Assembly (NCBI GenBank): GCA_041486365.1
Contig: JBGPLH010000083.1
Span: 1-10,903, forward strand
From: JBGPLH01 sp041486365 [NCBI: Thermodesulfobacteriota bacterium]
GTDB lineage: Bacteria; JAUYMQ01
Length of the DNA stretch: 10,903 nucleotides
Reading direction: 5' to 3'
Positions 5,913-10,903 of the stretch are shown one piece after another. The position numbers and the translations under genes were made by a program. The notes below the pieces were generated by a model. It saw only the letters and a program-made list of their open reading frames with translations. It did not search any database and was not told the DNA's origin. Every line of letters starts with the position of its first letter. Position 1 is the stretch's first letter.

Positions 5913-5926
5913 GCAAGGGTCCGGCC
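5913..5926 (-). promoter_or_regulatory. possible sigma-54 (-24/-12) promoter of the PEP-CTERM gene
   Basis: The minus strand reads GGCCGGACCCTTGC from 5926 to 5913, with GG and TTGC at the exact spacing of the sigma-54 consensus (GGCAC-N5-TTGC). Transcription would start near 5902, just before the GGAAGG ribosome site (5901-5896). Matches are good at the invariant GG and GC, but the CAC part is only partly conserved. Confidence 0.3.
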
Positions 5927-5960
5927 GTGAGGGCGAGTGGTCGACGCGCCTACTTCAAGC

Positions 5961-6002
5961 AGAAAAACAAAGCGGCGGGCGCTGTTCCCAGAACCTGCCG
6001 CT
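5961..6002 (-). terminator. strong minus-strand Rho-independent terminator
   Basis: Reading the minus strand, AGCGGCAGG (6002-5994) pairs with CCCGCCGCT (5979-5971), eight Watson-Crick pairs plus one G-T. The stem continues after a 2x2 mismatch with CTG/CAG closing a four-base loop. It is followed directly by TTGTTTTTCT (5970-5961), eight T's in ten. The plus strand has no T-tract after the stem, so the signal is strand-specific. It ends a minus-strand transcript arising in the 6002-6300 interval. Confidence 0.75.
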
Positions 6003-6127
6003 CTGTCTATTAGGTCGGCCTGGCCTGTGACCGTCCGGCGCAGAGCAGCCGCGGGAGCGAGGAAACCCGCGCTTGCTCCGTTCGCGTCCTGTCGCCTCCC
6101 TTTCAGGAGGCCGTCCCCTTGGCCTTG
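6003..6127 (-). ncRNA. hairpin-rich 3' part of a minus-strand transcript
   Basis: Between the small ORF stop (6128) and the terminator (6002) the minus strand holds at least two clean hairpins: GCCTCC (6111-6106) with GGAGGC (6099-6094), and an eight-pair stem joining 6079-6072 with 6061-6054 (one G-T). A weaker GGTC/GACC stem spans 6032-6013. No rRNA, tmRNA, RNase P, SRP or 6S signature was recognised. It could be a structured 3' UTR or an independent small RNA. Confidence 0.35.
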
Positions 6128-6232
6128 CTAATCTTCCCTACCCGGAAAGTGAGCTGACGCCGCTACCCGACAAGCCTTCCTCATGAGAGCGGCGAGGCCT
6201 AGGCTGAGTCCGACGAAGACGATGACATCCAT
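6128..6232 (-). CDS. 34-residue small membrane-type ORF
   Basis: On the minus strand an ATG at 6232 lies eight bases after a perfect AGGAGG (6246-6241) and opens a 34-codon frame ending in TAG at 6128. The peptide starts MDVIVFVGLSLGLAALMRKA: one hydrophobic span of about 14 residues (3-17), a basic patch (Arg18, Lys19, Arg22), then a polar tail ending FPGRED. This is the usual look of a single-span microprotein with the N-terminus out by the positive-inside rule. No family is recognised; it loosely resembles the membrane part of a PEP-CTERM tail, so a gene remnant is the main alternative. A minus-strand terminator lies 126 bases downstream, which supports transcription in this direction. Confidence 0.45.
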   Translation of the reverse strand: MDVIVFVGLSLGLAALMRKACRVAASAHFPGRED

Positions 6233-6494
6233 GCTGCGGACCTCCTGGGAGCTGGTGCCCTCGTGATTTCCCTGCTCGGTTAGTGTCGAGTGCGCGCAAA
6301 GGTGTCACGCGGGCGTGCCGTTTTTCGCAGAAAATGGGATCGACCGGAACCCCGGGAAGGCGAAATCTCCCATCGTGGAGCTTCGGAGCCTCCGCTGGAT
6401 CCGCCCCGCGCTCAGGCTCTTCCACCGGGATCTCGCCTACTTGCCCCGGAACCTCCGGCGGGCGCGTAGGGCACGCGCCCGGGTGAGCCATTCG
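6233..6494. other. intergenic stretch without a supported gene
   Basis: Apart from the small-ORF ribosome site (6241-6246) and weak minus promoter, this stretch shows only an imperfect stem: ATGGGA (6334-6339) with TCCCAT downstream, enclosing CCGG-AACC-CCGG. Open frames here are Arg-rich or Pro-rich and lack ribosome sites, typical of chance frames in GC-rich DNA. Confidence 0.4.
6280..6308 (-). promoter_or_regulatory. weak promoter candidate for the small-ORF transcript
   Basis: On the minus strand GTGACA (6308-6303) is followed after 17 bases by CACTAA (6285-6280). The -35 is good, the -10 poor. It would start transcription near 6273, 41 bases before the small ORF. Confidence 0.2.
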
Positions 6495-6523
6495 TTGACG
6501 CTCCCCCCCGAATTCACTATCCT
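6495..6523 (+). promoter_or_regulatory. sigma-70-type promoter of the tRNA-Leu/tig operon
   Basis: TTGACG (6495-6500) and TATCCT (6518-6523) are separated by exactly 17 bases, five of six and four of six matches. It is the best promoter in the window by eye. Transcription would start near 6530, leaving a leader of about 110 nt before the tRNA. That leader contains the stem GCGGGCC/GGCCCGC (about 6534-6561) and a CCCC-GAC-GGGG hairpin near 6593-6603. Confidence 0.55.
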
Positions 6524-6639
6524 CCTCGCCACGGCGGGCCGCTGTTGCTTCATGGGCCCGCTCGTACCCTCGATCGCCACCGGAGAATCCCCGACGGGGC
6601 GACTCCCTCCGAGGGGCCGGCCGGATCCCGCAGGCCATC

Positions 6640-6721
6640 GCGAGAGTGGTGGAACCGGCAGACACGCGAGACTTAGGATCTCGTGCCGAAAGGCGTGGGG
6701 GTTCGACTCCCCCCTCTCGCA
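6640..6721 (+). tRNA. tRNA-Leu (anticodon UAG)
   Basis: A full class II cloverleaf is present. The acceptor stem is GCGAGAG (6640-6646) with CTCTCGC (6714-6720) and the discriminator is A6721. The anticodon stem is CGAGA (6667-6671) with TCTCG (6679-6683), and the anticodon is TAG at 6674-6676. A long variable arm GCC-GAAA-GGC and a T-arm GGGGG-TTCGACT-CCCCC follow. The isotype is Leu, reading CUN codons. The bases after the discriminator are CCC, so the terminal A of CCA is not encoded and must be added after transcription. It stands 134 bases before tig, with no terminator between, so a tRNA-mRNA co-transcript is likely. Confidence 0.95.
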
Positions 6722-6751
6722 CCCCCCATTTCCGAATCGTTCACCCAGGTT

Positions 6752-6819
6752 CCCCCGCCCGGCAGCGCATCCTGCGCGCGCCTCGCGCGCACCGTCCGCT
6801 CGTGCGCAGCCTCCGGGGG
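6752..6819 (+). promoter_or_regulatory. structured 5' leader of tig
   Basis: CCCCCG (6752-6757) pairs with CGGGGG (6814-6819). Inside are two competing stems: CTGCGC (6772-6777) with GCGCAG (6804-6809), or GCGCGCG (6774-6780) with CGCGCGC (6784-6790). No T-tract follows, so it is not a terminator. It may protect the tig message after the tRNA is cut away, or be an incidental GC-rich fold. Confidence 0.3.
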
Positions 6820-6855
6820 CAATCCGGGTGCCCGCGAAAAAGGTGAGACCTCCCG

Positions 6856-8178
6856 ATGAAATCATCCTTTGAATCGCTCGGCCCTTGGGAGCGGAAGCTT
6901 TCGGTCGAGATCCCGCCCGAAGAGGTGGGAGAGACGGTGGACCGTGCGTTCCGCGCCATGGCTGCCCGGGCGCGCGTGAAGGGCTTCCGGCCGGGCAAGG
7001 TCCCGCGCGCGGTGATCGAGCGGCTCTACGGCGACCGGATCCGGAACGAGGTGGTCCAGTCGCTCGTCGAACGCACCTACGGGGAGGCCGTGCGAGAGCA
7101 CCACCTCGAGCCCGTGTCCGAGCCGGTGGTGGAACCGGAAAGGCTCGATCCCGGTCAACCCTGGCGCTACACGGCGCGCGTGGAGGTGAAGCCGCCGGTC
7201 AGCGTGTCGACCTGGCGCGGACTCTCCCTCGTGAAGCCCGACACGACCATCGAGGAGTCGGCGGTCAACGCGCGGATCGAGCGTCTCGCCGAGATGCAGG
7301 CGCAACTTGTCGCCGAGGATGAGACGGCCCGGCTCGCGCGAGGGCAATTCGCCGTGATCGATCACACCGGCACGATCGACGGCATCGCGTTCCCCGGCGG
7401 GTCCGGGAACGGGGTTACGATCGAGATTGGCGCCGGCGGTTTCGTCCCCGGGTTCGAGGAGCAGCTCGAGGGGATGGCGAAAGGGGAGACCCGCGAGTTC
7501 GAAGTCACGTTCCCCGCGGACGAGCGCCACGGCGATCTGGCCGGCAGGCCCGCGCTCTTCCGGGTGACGGTCCAGGAGATCAAACGGAAGGTGGTCCCCG
7601 CCATCGACGACGAATTCGCGAAGGACGTGGGCGGATTCGACACGTTGGACGCGCTGCGTCGGAAGGTGGGGGAGGATCTCCAGGCGGAAGCCGAGCGGGA
7701 GGCGAAGCAGGCGCTGCGCGACCAGGCGCGCGATGCGCTCTCGTCGTCGAACCCCGTGGCCGCGCCCCCCGCGCTCGTCGAGCGCGAATTCCGCTCCATG
7801 TTGGAGGGTATGCGGCGGCGACTCGCGGCGCAGGGCGTCTCGATGGATCAGCTCGGACTCTCGCCGGAGGTGCTCGAGAAGGACTGGCGCCCGCGCGCGG
7901 AGACGAGCGTGAGGGCGGCCCTGATCCTCGAGCAGATCGCACGCGACGAGGGGATCACGGTGGGGCCCGAGGCGATCGACGAGCGCATCCAGGACATGGC
8001 GCGTGAGACGCGGCAGACGCCGCGCGCGGTGCGCCAGGCCTACGAGGAACGAGGCCTGATTCCCGTTCTTGAAGGCCGACTTAAGGAAGAAAAGGCTCTT
8101 GATCTGGTGCTGGAAACGGCTACTATGCAAACAGGTGAACGCGCGCAGGACACGGCGGTGAAGGCGAAGAAAAAGTAG
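6856..8178 (+). CDS. tig: trigger factor, ribosome-associated chaperone and prolyl isomerase
   Basis: The protein of 440 residues is the usual length for trigger factor. It binds ribosomal protein L23 at the exit tunnel and helps nascent chains fold. The N-terminal ribosome-binding domain (1-115) contains the signature GFRPGKVP (43-50). The FKBP-type peptidyl-prolyl isomerase domain (about 155-243) includes [17 protein letters not shown]. The C-terminal helical substrate-binding arms (about 250-425) start at [21 protein letters not shown]. The tail is Lys-rich (VKAKKK). The start has AAGGTGAG eight bases upstream. It is first in the tig-clpP-clpX-lon cluster, after tRNA-Leu, and clpP follows 38 bases later. 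Confidence 0.97.
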   Translation: MKSSFESLGPWERKLSVEIPPEEVGETVDRAFRAMAARARVKGFRPGKVPRAVIERLYGDRIRNEVVQSLVERTYGEAVREHHLEPVSEPVVEPERLDPGQPWRYTARVEVKPPVSVSTWRGLSLVKPDTTIEESAVNARIERLAEMQAQLVAEDETARLARGQFAVIDHTGTIDGIAFPGGSGNGVTIEIGAGGFVPGFEEQLEGMAKGETREFEVTFPADERHGDLAGRPALFRVTVQEIKRKVVPAIDDEFAKDVGGFDTLDALRRKVGEDLQAEAEREAKQALRDQARDALSSSNPVAAPPALVEREFRSMLEGMRRRLAAQGVSMDQLGLSPEVLEKDWRPRAETSVRAALILEQIARDEGITVGPEAIDERIQDMARETRQTPRAVRQAYEERGLIPVLEGRLKEEKALDLVLETATMQTGERAQDTAVKAKKK

Positions 8179-8216
8179 CCTCCCCCGCCGATCGTTCCGC
8201 GCGCCGACGGAGATCC

Positions 8217-8816
8217 ATGAGCGGCGCGCTCATCCCCATGGTTGTCGAGCAGAACCACCGCGGCGAGCGCGCTTACGATATCTACTCTCGCTTGCTGAAG
8301 GATCGAATCATCTTCGTCGGCACGCCGATCGACGACGATATCGCCAACCTCGTCATCGCCCAGCTGCTTTTCCTGGAATCCGAGGATCCCGACAAGGACA
8401 TTCACTTGTACATCAACAGCCCGGGCGGGATCGTGACGTCCGGGCTGGCGATCTACGACACCATGCAGTACGTGAAGCCGGACATCTCCACGCTCTGCAT
8501 GGGGCAGGCGGCCAGCATGGCGGCGGTGCTGCTGGGGGCCGGGAGCAAGGGCAAACGCTCGGCGCTTCCCAACTCGCGGATCATGCTCCACCAGCCCCAG
8601 GGGGGATTCCAGGGCGCCGCGAGCGACATCAGCATCCAGGCCAGGGAGATGCTTCGGCTCCATGACACGCTCAATGAGATTCTGATCAAGCATACGGGCC
8701 AGCCGCTCGAACAGATCCAGAAGGACACCGATCGCGACTTCTTCATGTCCGGCGCGGAGGCTCGGGCCTACGGCCTCGTCGACACCGTGATCGAGAAGAA
8801 GGGCGAGAAGCGCTGA
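8217..8816 (+). CDS. clpP: ATP-dependent Clp protease proteolytic subunit
   Basis: The protein of 199 residues is a serine peptidase (family S14) that forms the tetradecameric barrel fed by ClpX or ClpA. The catalytic triad is Ser100 (in MGQAASMAA), His125 (MLHQPQGG) and Asp174 (TDRDFF), with the same 25- and 49-residue spacings as E. coli ClpP. The substrate-binding strand SPGG (68-71) is present. The N-terminus ([11 protein letters not shown]) suggests a short propeptide removed by self-cleavage, as in the family. GGAG lies just upstream of the ATG. It sits between tig and clpX, as in many bacteria, and shares their transcript. Confidence 0.98.
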   Translation: MSGALIPMVVEQNHRGERAYDIYSRLLKDRIIFVGTPIDDDIANLVIAQLLFLESEDPDKDIHLYINSPGGIVTSGLAIYDTMQYVKPDISTLCMGQAASMAAVLLGAGSKGKRSALPNSRIMLHQPQGGFQGAASDISIQAREMLRLHDTLNEILIKHTGQPLEQIQKDTDRDFFMSGAEARAYGLVDTVIEKKGEKR

Positions 8817-8844
8817 GTCGCCCGCCGCTCCCCGGAGGACTGGG

Positions 8845-10098
8845 TTGAAGAAGAAGAGCTTCGACGAAACCACCGCCCTGAGCTGCTCCTTCTGCGGCAA
8901 GAGCCAGCGTGAGGTGAAAAAGCTCATCGCGGGGCCCACGGTCTACATCTGCGATGAATGCATCGAGCTGTGCAACGACATCATCGCGGAGGAGGTGGGT
9001 CGCGAGGAGCTGTCCGATCGGCGCTCGCGGATCCCGAAGCCGGCCGAGATCAAGAAGACGCTGGACGAGTACGTGATCGGGCAGGAGCGGGCCAAGAAGA
9101 TCCTCGCCGTGGCGGTGCACAACCACTACAAGCGAATCGAGAGCCAGGCCACGGCCGGCGAAGTGGAGTTGCAGAAGTCCAACATCCTCCTCGTGGGTCC
9201 CACCGGCTCGGGCAAGACGCTCCTCGCGCAGACCCTCGCCCGGATCCTCGACGTTCCCTTCACCATCGTGGACGCCACCACGCTCACCGAGGCGGGCTAC
9301 GTGGGCGAGGACGTCGAGAATATCATCCTGAACCTGCTCCAGGTGGCCGAGTACGACGTCGAGCGGTGCACGAAGGGGATCGTCTACATCGACGAGATCG
9401 ACAAGATCTCCCGGAAGAGCGAGAACCCCAGCATCACGCGCGACGTCTCCGGAGAAGGGGTGCAGCAGGCGCTCCTCAAGATCATCGAGGGGACCACGGC
9501 CAACGTGCCTCCGAAGGGCGGGCGCAAGCACCCGCAGCAGGACTTCCTGCAGATTGACACGACCGACATCCTTTTCATCTGCGGCGGCGCCTTCCACGGG
9601 CTCGAGAAGATCATCGAGCGGCGCGTGGGGAAGAAGGGGCTCGGATTCGGGGCGGATATCCCGAGCAAGGATCAACGGAACCTGGGCCAGTTGCTGGCGC
9701 GCGTCGAGCCGGAGGATCTGCTCAAGTTTGGGCTGATCCCCGAGTTCATCGGGCGCCTGCCGGTGATCGCGACGCTGGAGGAGCTCAACGAGGAAGCGCT
9801 CGTGCGGATTCTCCGGGAGCCCAAGAACGCCCTCGTCCGGCAGTACCAGAAGATCTTCGACTTCGAGAACGTGAAGCTCAAGTTCACCGACGGCTCGCTG
9901 CGCGCCATCGCGCGGGAAGCGCTTCAGCGCAAGTCGGGCGCGCGCGGGCTCCGGGCCATCCTCGAGAACGTGATGCTCGACGTGATGTACGAGATCCCCT
10001 CCAGGACCAACATCAGGGAATGCGTGATCAACGACGACGTGATCCAGAAGGGGGAGCAGCCGATCCTCGTGTACGAGAAGGAGGCGGAGACCGCCTGA
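8845..10098 (+). CDS. clpX: ATP-dependent Clp protease ATP-binding subunit ClpX
   Basis: The protein of 417 residues is a AAA+ unfoldase that delivers substrates to ClpP. The N-terminal C4 zinc-binding domain has Cys14, Cys17, Cys36 and Cys39. The AAA+ module has Walker A GPTGSGKT (118-125), pore loop GYVGED (151-156) and Walker B VYIDEID (180-186). It also has the RKH loop (227-229), an arginine finger in FIGRLP (302-306) and sensor 2 GARGLR (365-370). The ClpP-docking loop reads LGF (266-268), a small change from the common IGF. Translation starts at TTG (8845), five bases after GGAGGA (8834-8839); no in-frame ATG fits the conserved N-terminus. It begins 28 bases after clpP. Confidence 0.98.
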   Translation: MKKKSFDETTALSCSFCGKSQREVKKLIAGPTVYICDECIELCNDIIAEEVGREELSDRRSRIPKPAEIKKTLDEYVIGQERAKKILAVAVHNHYKRIESQATAGEVELQKSNILLVGPTGSGKTLLAQTLARILDVPFTIVDATTLTEAGYVGEDVENIILNLLQVAEYDVERCTKGIVYIDEIDKISRKSENPSITRDVSGEGVQQALLKIIEGTTANVPPKGGRKHPQQDFLQIDTTDILFICGGAFHGLEKIIERRVGKKGLGFGADIPSKDQRNLGQLLARVEPEDLLKFGLIPEFIGRLPVIATLEELNEEALVRILREPKNALVRQYQKIFDFENVKLKFTDGSLRAIAREALQRKSGARGLRAILENVMLDVMYEIPSRTNIRECVINDDVIQKGEQPILVYEKEAETA

Positions 10099-10166
10099 GG
10101 CCCACGGCTGCCGGGGATCCACCCGGGGGTCTGCCGCCGCGGCGGGGGCGCCCGAAGCGAGGGAAC

Positions 10167-10903
10167 ATGTTCTTCAAGGGAGATGACGACGCGAACGACC
10201 AGGGGCGCGGCCCGGCGGTCCGGCAGGTACCGCTGCTTCCGCTGCGCGACATCGTCGTGTTCCCTCACATGGTGGTGCCGCTGTTCGTCGGGCGCGAGAG
10301 ATCGATCAAGGCCCTCGACGAGGCCTACGCCAAGGACCGCGAGATCCTGCTCGCCGCCCAGAAACGGGCGAAGACCGATATGCCGGGCGAGGAGGACATC
10401 TACACGACCGGCACCCTCGGCAACATCATCCAGATGCTGCGCCTTCCCGACGGGACCGTGAAGGTTCTCGTGGAGGGGAAGAAGCGGGCCCGGATCCGCA
10501 GGTTCGTCCCCCGCGCCGAGTGCTTCGTGGCGGAGATCGAGGACATCGTCGAGCCCGAGGAGGCCACACCCGAGACGGAGGCGCTCATGCGGAGCGTGAA
10601 CGCCGCCTTCGAGACGTACGTGAAGCTCAACCGCAAGGTGCCCCAGGAGATGCTTTCCTCGGTGGCCACCCTCACCAGCGCCTCCCGTCTTGCCGACACC
10701 ATCGTCGCCCACCTCGACCTGAAGCTTCCCGACAAGCAGCGCCTCCTGGAGATCGAGGCCCCGGCCCGGCGGCTCGAGGAGCTGTACGCCCTCATGCAGT
10801 CGGAGATCGAGGTGCTCCAGGTGGAGCGCAAGATCCGCTCGCGCGTCAAGAAGCAGATGGAGAAGACACAGAAGGAATACATCCTCAACGAGCAGATGCG
10901 GGC
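10167..10903 (+). CDS. lon: Lon protease, N-terminal part (cut by window end)
   Basis: The 245 complete codons visible are the N-terminal substrate-binding (LAN) domain of ATP-dependent Lon protease: [19 protein letters not shown] (21-39), then [26 protein letters not shown] (75-87), the [17 protein letters not shown] segment (94-110) and the long helical linker ending [13 protein letters not shown]. The AAA+ and Ser-Lys protease domains lie beyond the window. The ATG at 10167 follows GCGAGGG, a moderate ribosome site. Lon degrades misfolded and regulatory proteins in the cytoplasm. It is the last visible gene of the cluster, 68 bases after clpX, and no terminator lies between. Confidence 0.96.
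   Translation, partial: MFFKGDDDANDQGRGPAVRQVPLLPLRDIVVFPHMVVPLFVGRERSIKALDEAYAKDREILLAAQKRAKTDMPGEEDIYTTGTLGNIIQMLRLPDGTVKVLVEGKKRARIRRFVPRAECFVAEIEDIVEPEEATPETEALMRSVNAAFETYVKLNRKVPQEMLSSVATLTSASRLADTIVAHLDLKLPDKQRLLEIEAPARRLEELYALMQSEIEVLQVERKIRSRVKKQMEKTQKEYILNEQMR

Noticed and set aside
5961-6260. tmRNA, RNase P RNA, SRP RNA or 6S RNA for the minus-strand transcript
   Set aside because: None of the diagnostic conserved segments of these RNAs could be found in the region.
1-6721. The two tRNA genes as att sites bounding an integrated element
   Set aside because: Their 3' ends differ in sequence, and no integrase or direct repeat copy was found.
6138-6722. 194-codon minus-strand open frame across the intergenic gap and tRNA
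   Set aside because: It begins within the antisense of the tRNA, is Pro/Arg-rich, and has no ribosome site or domain.
6315-6872. Plus-strand Arg-rich open frame running into tig
   Set aside because: It crosses the promoter and the tRNA and has no Shine-Dalgarno site; chance frame.
6862-8130. 422-codon minus-strand open frame
   Set aside because: It is antisense to tig and rich in His/Arg/Leu, typical of reversed GC-rich codons.
8743-10122. 459-codon minus-strand open frame
   Set aside because: It is fully antisense to clpX, which has complete conserved motifs.
1-10903. CRISPR arrays, insertion sequences, toxin-antitoxin pairs or defence genes
   Set aside because: No regularly spaced repeats, transposase or defence-family motifs were seen on either strand.

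Overview
The window is GC-rich (roughly two thirds G+C by eye) bacterial chromosomal DNA. Shine-Dalgarno sites are conventional, and there are a PEP-CTERM protein, a lipoprotein cytochrome c and several Sec signal peptides. This points to a Gram-negative, probably uncultured or environmental, lineage of the broad proteobacterial/Desulfobacterota/Myxococcota/Binatota/Eisenbacteria kind. The sequence alone does not fix the phylum.

Left half (1-5890) is an accessory mix of short transcription units on both strands. It opens with the 3' end of a tRNA (probably Leu) and its terminator. A structured leader or small RNA with a second intrinsic terminator (about 114-245) precedes a secreted right-handed beta-helix protein (314-1204). 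Next come a secreted SUMF1/FGE-fold protein that lacks the catalytic cysteines (1531-2358), a Pnkp-phosphatase-like metallophosphoesterase that looks leaderless (2432-3220), and a lipoprotein c-type cytochrome (3329-3874). A 32-nt perfect palindrome separates the cytochrome from a convergent SDR oxidoreductase (4747-3980). A divergent 66-residue acidic small protein (4947-5147) and a PEP-CTERM protein on the minus strand (5890-5252) follow.

Middle (5891-6639) has no long gene but is not empty. On the minus strand it holds a strong AGGAGG site before a 34-codon membrane-type small ORF (6232-6128), a run of hairpins, and a clear minus-strand Rho-independent terminator with a T-tract (6002-5961). 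Together these look like an undescribed small transcript or microprotein unit. On the plus strand a good sigma-70-type promoter (6495-6523) leads toward the next block.

Right half (6640-10903) is the conserved protein-quality-control cluster tRNA-Leu(UAG) - tig - clpP - clpX - lon (lon truncated by the window end). All are on the plus strand with gaps of 28-134 nt and no internal terminator seen. Trigger factor handles nascent-chain folding, ClpXP and Lon degrade proteins, and the tRNA is probably cut out of the same primary transcript.

The most interesting points are the minus-strand small-ORF/hairpin/terminator unit, the attenuator-like leader before the beta-helix gene, a possible sigma-54 site at the PEP-CTERM gene, the cysteine-less FGE-like protein, and the leaderless metallophosphoesterase.
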